A stretch of 8,864 bases of DNA from Magnetospira sp. (GCA_028277325.1 JANQGL010000450.1:1-8864); one strand, 5' to 3'. Counted from the stretch's first letter, positions 1 through 6,103 are shown. Translations and numbers: made by a program. The notes: generated by a model not told the origin, from the sequence alone.

Positions 1-1595
1 GCGGTGCGCCCGAACCCGCTTTCCTGGCGGATCAGGGCATGCACCAAGCCGGACTCCGGACGCGGTTTGCCGGCCTCCAGGCGGGGCTCCGGCAAGCTCA
101 GGATCGGATAGCCGGGGGCGACGATCGGTTGCCGTTCGAGGACCGAACGGCGGGAAATGCGGACCGCCAGGTCGGGCCGGTCGAGGTCGAGCGACAGTTC
201 GGCCGCCAGGGCCGACCAGCCGGCGCTCTGCGACAGATCGGCGATCCGCAGGCCGAACGCGGTGATGCGGTCCCGTTCGCCGATCTGGTGCAGGCGGCGC
301 GCGATGCGCACCAGTTCGTGGTCGTTGAACGCCTTGGTCTCCATGGCCGACGGGCGGGCGTCGGGCGGCAGGCGCAGGCTTTCGCGGGTGCCCAGGCGGG
401 CCGCCGCCAGCTGGCCGTAGAAGGTGGTCGGAAAGCGGGCGGCGATCCCGTACCACAGCTTGGCACCGCGTTTCTGGCCCAGCGCCTCGCTGGCGCGGCC
501 CGACCAATAGGCGGCGCGCGCCCGGCTGATCGGGTACCCGACCTTGTCGTAGAGGTTGGAGAAGTGATCGAGCGCCACCTCGTGGTCGTTGAGGAACCGC
601 AGGGCGACCCAGCCGGCCAGGAACTCGGCGGCCGCGAAATCGGCGCCCTCGGAAAGGCCGTGGTCGCGGGCCAGGCGGTAGGCGTCGGTGATCCGCCCGT
701 CGCGCAGCGAGACACGGGCCAGCAAGTGCCGCTCGGTCCACCATTTCTCGGGGTGGACCGGGTGCCGCGGGGCGGTGCGCAGCAGATCCAGGGCGTCGTC
801 CTCGCGCCCCTTGCGGCGCCGCCAGCGCAGCCGTTCGTAGACCAGTGCCGGGTGATCGCGCAACTCGGCGGGAACGCGCCGGATCGCCCGGTCGACGCCG
901 CTCTTGCGCAGGGCCAGGCGCGATCGGGCCTCGGCCAGCCGGCGGACGTGCGGAGACACCTTGCCGAGCATCCGCCGTGCCGCCGTGTGGCGGTCCTCCC
1001 ACAGCAGGCGGTCGAGCCGCGCCTCGTGGTCGGCCCGCGTGAGGTGGGCGCCGTAGAGGGCCAGGAACTGGCGTTCCTGGCGCGGCCCGAAGTTGCCCCC
1101 GATCCAGGTGTGGCGGGCGAACTCGCGCGCCTCGGCGACGCGCCCGCTGTTGAGCAGCGCCGCCCCGTAGCGGATGCGGCCGTCGACGCTGACCGGCTCG
1201 CGCTCGCTGAACCAGGCGATCACCCGGGCGTCGGACAGCTCGGGCGGCATCGCCTCCTCGGCCCGCCGTTGCAGGGTCCATTGGCCCGGCCACTCGGGGT
1301 TGCCGGCGATGAAGGCGGCGATGGCGTCGAAGCCGTTGCCGGAGTCGGGGCGCGACAGGTCGATCCAGGTCAGGACCTTGGCCAGCGGCGGATCGGTGAC
1401 CGCGCGGCGGTGTTTCCGGAATTCGGTCCAGCGGCCCCGGTCGGCCGCCGCCAGGGCCCGCGCCGCCGCCTCGCCCTGCGGATCGCTCCGTGCGCCGGCC
1501 GACGCGGCGCCGACCGGCAGGACAAGCACGAAGAGCAGAACGAGCACACCGCCAACGCACCATGCCGCGTTCCGGCGGGAGAGGTCTCGGGTCAT
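1..1595 (-). CDS. slt: Soluble lytic murein transglycosylase, N-terminal part (runs off the left edge)
   Basis: The product cleaves the MurNAc-GlcNAc bond of peptidoglycan in the periplasm, leaving 1,6-anhydroMurNAc ends. The frame starts at ATG 1595-1593 and stays open for 531 codons to the window edge. Residues 1-33 form a signal peptide: basic MTRDLSRR, a hydrophobic run (GGVLVLLFVLVLPVGA) and an ASA|GA cleavage site. No lipobox is present. Residues about 35-500 are rich in helices, Arg and paired aromatic residues, as in the superhelical U-domain of Slt70. Residues near 520-530 read HALIRQESGF, where the Glu of the QES motif (E525, codon at 23-21) is the family's catalytic acid. The rest of the SLT domain lies outside the window. 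No other start exists upstream in frame, and the Shine-Dalgarno sequence is poor. The gene diverges from dapA, an arrangement common in alphaproteobacteria. Family identity is secure; the exact paralogue is not. Confidence 0.9.
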   Translation of the reverse strand, partial: MTRDLSRRNAAWCVGGVLVLLFVLVLPVGAASAGARSDPQGEAAARALAAADRGRWTEFRKHRRAVTDPPLAKVLTWIDLSRPDSGNGFDAIAAFIAGNPEWPGQWTLQRRAEEAMPPELSDARVIAWFSEREPVSVDGRIRYGAALLNSGRVAEAREFARHTWIGGNFGPRQERQFLALYGAHLTRADHEARLDRLLWEDRHTAARRMLGKVSPHVRRLAEARSRLALRKSGVDRAIRRVPAELRDHPALVYERLRWRRRKGREDDALDLLRTAPRHPVHPEKWWTERHLLARVSLRDGRITDAYRLARDHGLSEGADFAAAEFLAGWVALRFLNDHEVALDHFSNLYDKVGYPISRARAAYWSGRASEALGQKRGAKLWYGIAARFPTTFYGQLAAARLGTRESLRLPPDARPSAMETKAFNDHELVRIARRLHQIGERDRITAFGLRIADLSQSAGWSALAAELSLDLDRPDLAVRISRRSVLERQPIVAPGYPILSLPEPRLEAGKPRPESGLVHALIRQESGFGRT

Positions 1596-1638
1596 GGAGC
1601 CGTCCGCGTCGGGCCGTTCAAACGACGTTTCCGGACAG

Positions 1639-1667
1639 AGACTAAGCAACCGCGCGGCGGATCACAA
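1639..1667 (-). promoter_or_regulatory. Candidate promoter for slt
   Basis: Read on the minus strand, TTGTGA (1667-1662) and TAGTCT (1644-1639) are separated by 17 bases. The leader to the slt ATG would be about 37 bases. The -10 match is only partial, so this is an inference from spacing and position. Confidence 0.3.
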
Positions 1668-1695
1668 GGGTGGTGCTTGCGGCGCCGCGCGGCGG
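1650..1695. repeat. Direct repeat of CCGCGCGGCGG in the slt-dapA divergent region
   Basis: The 11-base sequence CCGCGCGGCGG occurs at 1650-1660 and again at 1685-1695, 35 bases apart start to start. Its first eight bases are a perfect palindrome. Each copy falls in the spacer of one of the two predicted divergent promoters. In DNA this GC-rich the repeat could be chance. Confidence 0.4.
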
Positions 1696-1705
1696 GAGGT
1701 AAGGT
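1677..1705 (+). promoter_or_regulatory. Candidate promoter for dapA-smpB
   Basis: TTGCGG (1677-1682), preceded by C, is followed after 17 bases by TAAGGT (1700-1705). The CTTGCG -35 resembles the one seen before rpoZ in this window. Transcription would begin near 1712, giving a leader of about 44 bases with GGAGA (1745-1749) ahead of the dapA ATG. Confidence 0.4.
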
Positions 1706-1755
1706 CGCGCACCGTCCGCCATCCGCATCCCATTGCGCCGCAACGGAGACCGCTC

Positions 1756-2628
1756 ATGTTCCAGGGCTCCATCTGTGCTCTGATCACGCCGTTCAGGGAC
1801 CGTGAGGTCGACGAAACCGCCTATCAATCCCTGGTCGAGTGGCACCTGAAGGAAGGCACCGACGGCTTGGTGCCGGTCGGCACCACCGGCGAATCGCCCA
1901 CCCTCAGCCACGACGAGCACCGGCGGGTGGTGGAACTCTGCCTGGAGGTGGCCAGGGGGCGCGTGCCGGTGATCGCCGGTACCGGCTCCAACAGCACCGA
2001 GGAGGCGGTGGCGCTGACCCGGCATGCCGCCGAGGCGGGAGCCGACGCGGCCCTGGTGGTGACGCCCTACTACAACAAGCCGACCCAGGAAGGCCTCTAT
2101 CGGCATTTCAAGGCGGTCGCCGAATCGGCCGACATCCCGATCGTCATCTACAACATTCCCGGGCGCTCGGTGGTCGACATGAAGGTCGGCACCATGGCCC
2201 GGCTGGCCGAGATTCCCAACGTGATCGGGGTCAAGGACGCGACCGCCGACCTGTCGCGGCCGATCGCCACCCGCCTGGCCTGCGGCGAGGCCTTCGTGCA
2301 GCTGTCGGGCGAGGACGCGACGACGCTGCCGTTCCTGGCCGCCGGCGGGCACGGCTGCATCTCGGTCACCGCCAACGTGGCGCCGGGTCTGTGCGCGGAG
2401 ATGCAGCGGGCGTGGCGCGAGGGCGACCCGGCGCGCGCCCAGGCGCTGCAGTTCCGGCTGATGCCGCTGCACCAGGCGCTGTTCTGCGAGTCCAGCCCGG
2501 GCCCGGTCAAATACGCGGCCTGGCGGCTCGGCCTGTGCGAGTCGGAAACCCGGATGCCGCTGTGGGAGATCGCGGACTCGAGCAAGGCGCAGGTGGATGC
2601 GGCCCTGCGGACGGTCGGTCTGGTCTGA
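1756..2628 (+). CDS. dapA: 4-hydroxy-tetrahydrodipicolinate synthase
   Basis: DapA condenses pyruvate with aspartate semialdehyde, the first committed step to diaminopimelate and lysine, in the cytoplasm. The 290-residue protein has the usual family length and covers the whole TIM barrel. Visible signatures are GTTGES (Thr43-Thr44, substrate and proton relay), TPYYNKPTQEG (about 103-113), YNIPGR with the catalytic Tyr132 and Arg137, and GVKDAT with Lys160, the Schiff-base lysine. The ATG at 1756 is chosen because MFQGSICALITPF is the standard DapA N-terminus and GGAGA lies 6 bases upstream; the same frame is open further upstream but without family similarity. It diverges from slt, and smpB follows 3 bases after the stop, so the two are almost certainly co-transcribed. 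Its product feeds peptidoglycan synthesis, which fits the neighbouring murein hydrolase. Confidence 0.96.
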   Translation: MFQGSICALITPFRDREVDETAYQSLVEWHLKEGTDGLVPVGTTGESPTLSHDEHRRVVELCLEVARGRVPVIAGTGSNSTEEAVALTRHAAEAGADAALVVTPYYNKPTQEGLYRHFKAVAESADIPIVIYNIPGRSVVDMKVGTMARLAEIPNVIGVKDATADLSRPIATRLACGEAFVQLSGEDATTLPFLAAGGHGCISVTANVAPGLCAEMQRAWREGDPARAQALQFRLMPLHQALFCESSPGPVKYAAWRLGLCESETRMPLWEIADSSKAQVDAALRTVGLV

Positions 2629-2631
2629 GGC

Positions 2632-3111
2632 ATGGCCGGCACGCGAAAGAAAAAGACGCCCGGCCGGATCGTCGCCCAGAACCGCAAGGCGCGCCACGAC
2701 TACTTCATCGAGGACAGCCTGGAGGCCGGGATCGTCCTGGTCGGCTCCGAGGTCAAGTCACTGCGCGAGGGCCGCGGCAACATCGGCGACGCCTATGCCG
2801 AGGAGGCGGGGGGCGACCTGTGGCTGGTCAACGCCCACATTCCGGAATACAAACCCGCCAACCAGTTCAACCACACCCCGACGCGGCCGCGTAAGCTGTT
2901 GTTGCGGCGCCGCGAGATCGCCCGCCTGATCGGCGCCGTGCAGCGCAAGGGCGTCACCCTGGTGCCGCTGTCGATCTATTTCAACGACCGCGGCCTCGCC
3001 AAGGTCGATCTCGGCCTGGCGCGCGGCAAGAAGACCTACGACAAGCGGGAAACCGTCAAGGACCGCGACTGGCAGCGTCAGAAGGCGCGCCTCATGGCGA
3101 CGCGGGGTTGA
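2632..3111 (+). CDS. smpB: SsrA-binding protein, trans-translation factor
   Basis: SmpB binds tmRNA and delivers it to stalled ribosomes for trans-translation. The 159-residue length is normal for the family. The sequence shows a basic N-terminus (TRKKKTPGRIVAQNRKARHDY), the OB-fold core beginning with FIEDSLEAGIVLVGSEVKSLR, the NAHIPEY strand, the HTPTRPRKLLL segment, and the basic C-terminal tail KKTYDKRETVKDRDW that enters the decoding centre. The ATG lies 3 bases after the dapA stop. The only Shine-Dalgarno-like bases (GAGG, 2627-2630) overlap that stop and sit 1 base from the ATG, so translation probably depends on coupling to dapA. No tmRNA gene was found in the window. Confidence 0.96.
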   Translation: MAGTRKKKTPGRIVAQNRKARHDYFIEDSLEAGIVLVGSEVKSLREGRGNIGDAYAEEAGGDLWLVNAHIPEYKPANQFNHTPTRPRKLLLRRREIARLIGAVQRKGVTLVPLSIYFNDRGLAKVDLGLARGKKTYDKRETVKDRDWQRQKARLMATRG

Positions 3112-3177
3112 ACGCGTCCATATGCCAAACGCGCTCCGCATCGCGCGCATCTCCTATACCTCGAAAGCATAGAAAGA

Positions 3178-3219
3178 TCGGTTGCCCGCGTGGGATAATG
3201 CAATAGTATTTCGGTTGCC
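3178..3219. repeat. Direct repeat of TCGGTTGCC upstream of the small membrane ORF
   Basis: TCGGTTGCC occurs at 3178-3186 and at 3211-3219, 33 bases apart start to start. GATCGG (3176-3181) and CCGATC (3218-3223) also form an inverted pair around the segment. The region 3112-3255 is visibly richer in A and T than the flanking genes and has no open reading frame of its own that I can support. Confidence 0.4.
3182..3209 (+). promoter_or_regulatory. Candidate promoter for the 28-codon ORF
   Basis: TTGCCC (3182-3187) is followed after 16 bases by TAGTAT (3204-3209). The stretch from 3194 to 3210 also contains GATAAT (3194-3199) but with no matching -35. Transcription from here would give a leader of about 40 bases before the small ORF. 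The evidence is weak sequence similarity plus local AT-richness. Confidence 0.3.
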
Positions 3220-3255
3220 GATCGTGGGGTGCGGTCGATTCGAGGAGCAAGCACC

Positions 3256-3342
3256 ATGAACCGAATGGCATCGATGATCCTGATGGCGACCATCCTGTGG
3301 GCCGGTCTTTTGATCGGCTTCATGATGACGCCCTTGAAGTGA
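3256..3342 (+). CDS. Small single-pass membrane peptide, 28 residues, unknown function
   Basis: I do not recognise this gene. ATG at 3256 opens a 28-codon frame ending with TGA at 3340-3342. GAGGAG (3242-3247) sits 8 bases before the ATG, one of the best ribosome binding sites in the window. The peptide starts MNRMASMILMATILWAG, continues with hydrophobic LLIGF, and ends in MMTPLK, so residues about 5-25 form one transmembrane helix between a short Arg-containing N-terminus and a Lys C-terminus. It is unusually rich in Met (7 of 28). A candidate promoter lies upstream and a GC-rich hairpin starts 6 bases after the stop, so it looks like a self-contained transcription unit. It could be a small inner-membrane regulator or simply a chance frame; the ribosome binding site and compact context favour a gene. 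Confidence 0.5.
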   Translation: MNRMASMILMATILWAGLLIGFMMTPLK

Positions 3343-3347
3343 TCGAG

Positions 3348-3392
3348 CGCCACCGCGCCGGTCGCCCCGGTCGGGGGAACGGGGCGGTGGCG
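3348..3392. terminator. GC-rich hairpin between convergent genes
   Basis: CGCCACCGC (3348-3356) pairs perfectly with GCGGTGGCG (3384-3392), a 9-base-pair stem. A smaller inner hairpin, CCCC (3365-3368) with GGGG (3373-3376), lies within the loop. It sits 6 bases after the small ORF stop and 8 bases before the convergent thrH stop, the expected place for a two-way terminator. No T-run follows on either strand, so intrinsic termination is not proven. Confidence 0.4.
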
Positions 3393-3400
3393 TGGGCCGG

Positions 3401-4012
3401 TCAGTCGAGTCGCGCGAAGGCGGCGTCGATGTTGGCCCGCAGGTCCCCGTAGTCGGTGACGGCGGGGAACTGCGGGAACTCCGCGATCACGTTGTCGGGC
3501 GCGCGGAACAGCAACCCGGCGTCGGCCTCGTTCAGCATGGTGGTGTCGTTGTAGGAATCGCCGGCCGCCACGATGCGGAAGTTGAGCGTCCGGAAAGCGG
3601 CCACGGCGGCCCGCTTGTGGTCCTTCATGCGCAGCCGGTAGCCGGCCACCCGGCCGTCCGCCGCCACCTCCAGGCCGTGGCAGAACAGGGTCGGCCAGCC
3701 GAGCTGGCGCATCAGCGGTTTGGCGAACTGCTCGAAGGTGTCGGAGAGGATCACCACCTGGTAGGTCTCGCGCAGGGACTCAAGGAACGCCCGCGCCCCG
3801 TCGAGGGGGCCCAGGCGATCGATCACCGCGGCGATGTCGGACAGCTTCAGCCCCTCGCGGTCGAGGATCTCCAGCCGGTGGCGCATCAGCGCGTCGTAGT
3901 CGGGCTCGTCGCGGGTGGTCCGGCGCAGGGCGGCGATGCCCGTGCGGTCGGCGAAACTGATCCACACCTCGGGGACGAGAACCCCCTCCAGGTCGAGACA
4001 GACGAGTCGCAC
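3401..4012 (-). CDS. thrH: ThrH: phosphoserine phosphatase / phosphoserine-homoserine phosphotransferase
   Basis: ThrH is a cytoplasmic HAD-superfamily enzyme that dephosphorylates phosphoserine and can pass the phosphate to homoserine. The 203 residues match the length and, almost motif for motif, my recollection of Pseudomonas aeruginosa ThrH. They include CLDLEGVLVPE with nucleophile Asp7 and Glu9, TTRDEPDYDALM, VVILSDTF with motif II Ser90, PLMRQLGWPTLFCH, a Lys at 130-133 for motif III, and AAGDSYNDTTML with Asp152 and Asp156 for Mg binding. The gene starts with GTG at 4012-4010; GGAGAGGGG (4025-4017) just upstream supports this start. It lies 56 bases downstream of the uracil-DNA glycosylase gene on the same strand, so it may share that transcript. 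Its product could serve serine synthesis or a threonine route bypassing homoserine kinase; the sequence does not say which. Confidence 0.92.
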   Translation of the reverse strand: MRLVCLDLEGVLVPEVWISFADRTGIAALRRTTRDEPDYDALMRHRLEILDREGLKLSDIAAVIDRLGPLDGARAFLESLRETYQVVILSDTFEQFAKPLMRQLGWPTLFCHGLEVAADGRVAGYRLRMKDHKRAAVAAFRTLNFRIVAAGDSYNDTTMLNEADAGLLFRAPDNVIAEFPQFPAVTDYGDLRANIDAAFARLD

Positions 4013-4068
4013 GGTTCCCCTCTCCGGCTGTGGTCACGGATGGGCGGGATATAGCAGCGGGTACGGGG

Positions 4069-4707
4069 TCAGTCCAGGACCGGGCGCAGGGCGGCGAACA
4101 CGTCGTGGAACATCGCCTCGGTGAGGCGCCCGGTATTGGTGTTGTAGCGCGAGCAGTGATAGCTGTCGGCGAGCAGCGGCCCGTCGGGCAGCGGGTGCCG
4201 GGCCCCGTGGGCGAACGGCCAGCGGCTGCGGGTCAGGCCGTGCGCGGCCAGCACCGCGCCGTGCGCCACCGCGCCCAGACAGAGGATGGCGCGCAGGTCC
4301 GTCAGGGCGGCGATCTCGGCGCGCAGGAAATCGCGGCAGGCGGCGACCTCGGCCGTGGTCGGCTTGTTCTCCGGCGGCACGCACCGCACCGCGTTGGTGA
4401 TCCGGCAGCCGATCAGTTCAAGCCCGTCGGCCGGGTCGGCGGCGTAGGTCCCCCGTGCCAGGCCGAACGCCAGCAGGGTGGGGTACAGAAGCTCGCCGGC
4501 CCAGTCGCCGGTGAACGGCCGCCCGGTCCGGTTGGCCCCGCGCAGGCCGGGAGCCAGCCCGACGATGAGCAGCCGGCAGCCCCGCGCGGCCCCGAACGAG
4601 GGCACCGGGGCGTTGTGCCAGTCCGGATGCCTGCGCCGGTTGTCGGCCCGCATGTCGGCCAAGCGGGGGCAGGCCGCGCAGTCGCGGCCCGGCGCCTCGA
4701 AGGTCAT
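4069..4707 (-). CDS. Uracil-DNA glycosylase, family 5 (UDGb type), Fe-S protein
   Basis: The enzyme removes uracil and related deaminated bases from DNA to start base-excision repair. The 212-residue protein has the family 5 motif I, GLAPGLRGANRTGRPFTGD (50-68), with Ala where family 4 has Glu and other families carry the catalytic Asp or Asn. Motif II is SYHCSRYNTNTGRLT (182-196), with His184 and the TGRLT ending typical of this group. Four cysteines are placed as iron-sulfur ligands: Cys10 and Cys13 (CAAC), Cys109 (AVRCVPPENKPT) and Cys124. The ATG at 4707-4705 lies 2 bases after the stop of the NYN-domain gene, so the two are translationally coupled or nearly so. The HC-S form of motif II replaces the HPS of studied UDGb enzymes, which may alter substrate range. 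Family assignment is strong; activity is inferred. Confidence 0.9.
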   Translation of the reverse strand: MTFEAPGRDCAACPRLADMRADNRRRHPDWHNAPVPSFGAARGCRLLIVGLAPGLRGANRTGRPFTGDWAGELLYPTLLAFGLARGTYAADPADGLELIGCRITNAVRCVPPENKPTTAEVAACRDFLRAEIAALTDLRAILCLGAVAHGAVLAAHGLTRSRWPFAHGARHPLPDGPLLADSYHCSRYNTNTGRLTEAMFHDVFAALRPVLD

Positions 4708-4709
4708 GC

Positions 4710-5399
4710 TCAGGCGGTGCGGCGGTAGGCGTTGGGATCGCGCAGGTGCGGATCGTCGTCGTCCGCCGGATCGGCACCCGGATTGAGGTCGTGACCCGGG
4801 CCGTGCACCGGCATGCCGTTGGCGTTCCCGTTGCCGGCCTGGTGGCCGTTGCCGCGATCCTCGCGCGCATTGTTGACCCGCGCGATGATCGGCTCCAGTT
4901 CGGCCAGTTCCATGAACATGTCGGCCTGCCGGCGCAACTCGTCGGCCACCATCGGCGGCTGCGACTTCACGGTGCTGACCACGGTCACCCGCACGCCCTT
5001 GCGCTGCACCGCCTCGACCAGACGCCGGAAGTCGCCGTCGCCCGAAAACAGCACGATGTGGTCGAGCCGCTCCGACATCTCCATCACGTCGATCGCCAGC
5101 TCGATGTCCATGTTGCCCTTGATCTTGCGGCGTCCGGCGGCGTCGGTGAACTCCTTGGTCGGTTTGGTGACCATGGTGTAGCCGTTGTAGTCGAGCCAGT
5201 CGACCAGGGGCCGGATCGGCGAGTATTCCTGATCCTCGACGAGAGCGGTATAATAAAATGCGCGGATCAGATGACCCTTGCTGGCGAACAACTCAAGCAG
5301 CCGCTTGTAATCGATGTCGAAGCCGAGCGACCGCGCCGCGGCATACAAGTTCGAGCCGTCTATGAAAAGACCGATCCGTTCTTGCGGATAAAATGTCAT
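4710..5399 (-). CDS. NYN-domain (LabA/DUF88 family) putative ribonuclease
   Basis: NYN domains are PIN-like metal-dependent nucleases, mostly acting on RNA; the bacterial LabA/DUF88 group has few characterised members. In the 229-residue form the PIN-like acidic residues are visible: Asp14 in LFIDGSNLY, Asp98 and Asp104 in KGNMDIELAIDVM, and Asp121 and Asp123 in LFSGDGDFRRLV. Residues about 160-175 are a Leu/Glu-rich helix. The tail from about 183 is low in complexity (Gly, Asn, His, then Asp-rich) and probably disordered. I chose ATG 5399-5397 because AGGA (5411-5408) sits 8 bases upstream and MTFYPQER is the usual family start; an ATG two codons earlier (5405) would have a spacing of only 2. 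The gene leads a leftward set with the uracil-DNA glycosylase and thrH. The RNA target is unknown. Confidence 0.88.
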   Translation of the reverse strand: MTFYPQERIGLFIDGSNLYAAARSLGFDIDYKRLLELFASKGHLIRAFYYTALVEDQEYSPIRPLVDWLDYNGYTMVTKPTKEFTDAAGRRKIKGNMDIELAIDVMEMSERLDHIVLFSGDGDFRRLVEAVQRKGVRVTVVSTVKSQPPMVADELRRQADMFMELAELEPIIARVNNAREDRGNGHQAGNGNANGMPVHGPGHDLNPGADPADDDDPHLRDPNAYRRTA

Positions 5400-5446
5400 C
5401 CTCATGTTCCTGTGTATTATTTGCTAAAATCCACCAGCCAAGTTGC

Positions 5447-5475
5447 CATGTACACGTCGCCGGGGAATGGTGCAA
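5447..5475 (-). promoter_or_regulatory. Candidate promoter for the NYN-UDG-thrH set
   Basis: On the minus strand TTGCAC (5475-5470) and TACATG (5452-5447) are 17 bases apart. A leader of about 40 bases would follow. The surrounding gap, 5406-5547, is less GC-rich than the genes and must hold promoters for both directions. I could not find a convincing folK promoter in it. Confidence 0.25.
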
Positions 5476-5547
5476 TGCTCTTTTTCAGTAGGTAAGGGCT
5501 GCCATGCGTAAATGCAAGGCCGGACCATACAATAGAGTAGGATTTCC

Positions 5548-6060
5548 ATGCGAGTTCTGATTGCCCTCGGATCCAATCTGGCCGCCCCCGGATATGCCGA
5601 TCCCCTGGCCACCTGCCGCGCCGCGTTGGCCCGCCTGCCGGAGGAGGGCGTCACGGTGGCGGGGGTGTCGGCCTGGTACGGCTCGGCCCCGGTGCCGCCG
5701 TCCGATCAGCCGCGCTTCGTGAACGGGGTGGCGGAGGTACGCTGCACCCATCCGCCGGGGGAATTGCTGGCCCGCCTTCTCGGCGTGGAGGCGGCGTTCG
5801 GGCGCCTGCGCTCGACGGCCAACGCGGCGCGCACCCTGGATCTGGACCTGCTGGCCTATGGCGACGCGGTGGTCGACGATCCGCCGCGCCTGGTGCTGCC
5901 GCATCCTCGGCTGCACCTGCGCGCCTTCGTGCTGCGGCCGCTGGCCGATGTGGCGCCCGGGTGGCGGCATCCGGTATCCGGGGTCGGGGTGGCCCGGCTG
6001 CTGGCCGGTCTGCCGCCCGGCCAGGATGTTGCGAAGCTCGCGGAGTCCCCCATATACTGA
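5548..6060 (+). CDS. folK: 2-amino-4-hydroxy-6-hydroxymethyldihydropteridine diphosphokinase (HPPK)
   Basis: FolK transfers pyrophosphate from ATP to 6-hydroxymethyl-dihydropterin in folate synthesis. The 170-residue protein has normal length. It shows the N-terminal LIALGSNL strand and loop, YGSAPVPPSDQPRFVNGVAEV with the pterin-contacting Asn59, and NAARTLDLDLL with Arg95 and the Mg-binding Asp98 and Asp100. The PHPRLHLRAFVLRPLADVAP segment, which carries further nucleotide-binding residues, follows. The ATG at 5548 has AGGA (5539-5542) 5 bases upstream and no family sequence precedes it. The gene diverges from the NYN-domain gene and is followed by rpoZ after 85 bases. A promoter-like element overlaps its last codons. 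Placement before rpoZ and rsh is a conserved alphaproteobacterial order rather than a pathway link. Confidence 0.94.
   Translation: MRVLIALGSNLAAPGYADPLATCRAALARLPEEGVTVAGVSAWYGSAPVPPSDQPRFVNGVAEVRCTHPPGELLARLLGVEAAFGRLRSTANAARTLDLDLLAYGDAVVDDPPRLVLPHPRLHLRAFVLRPLADVAPGWRHPVSGVGVARLLAGLPPGQDVAKLAESPIY
6029..6058 (+). promoter_or_regulatory. Candidate upstream promoter for rpoZ-rsh, inside the end of folK
   Basis: TTGCGA (6029-6034) and TATACT (6053-6058) are 18 bases apart. The -10 matches the consensus at five of six positions. The element overlaps the folK stop codon. It has the same TTGCG-N18-TATA layout as the element 45 bases further on. Confidence 0.35.
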
Positions 6061-6073
6061 CTCGGCAACCGAC

Positions 6074-6103
6074 TTGCGCGGCGGCCGGAGACGCGTCTAT
6101 AGT
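6074..6103 (+). promoter_or_regulatory. Probable main promoter for rpoZ-rsh
   Basis: CTTGCGC (-35 core 6074-6079) is followed after 18 bases by TATAGT (6098-6103), a five-of-six match to the -10 consensus. The element lies in the folK-rpoZ gap and would start transcription near 6110, about 35 bases before the rpoZ ATG. Confidence 0.55.

Noticed and set aside
39..1805. 588-codon open frame on the plus strand
   Set aside because: It is antisense to slt, which has a signal peptide, the QES catalytic motif and a sensible start. Long antisense frames are expected in DNA this GC-rich, and the translation is low-complexity Gly/Arg/Gln-rich.
1642..2697. 351-codon minus-strand frame over dapA
   Set aside because: It is antisense to a complete DapA with all catalytic residues, and shows no family features.
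3078..3353. 91-codon minus-strand frame in the smpB-thrH gap
   Set aside because: It overlaps the smpB end and the small ORF, has no recognisable domain, and no ribosome binding site stands out. The 28-codon plus-strand frame has better support.
3112..3400. tmRNA gene next to smpB
   Set aside because: I saw no tRNA-like ends, tag reading frame or space for a roughly 350-base RNA in this gap.
5528..5533. TACAAT as a -10 element for folK
   Set aside because: It lies so close to the ATG that transcription would start at or after the AGGA ribosome binding site, and there is no matching -35.
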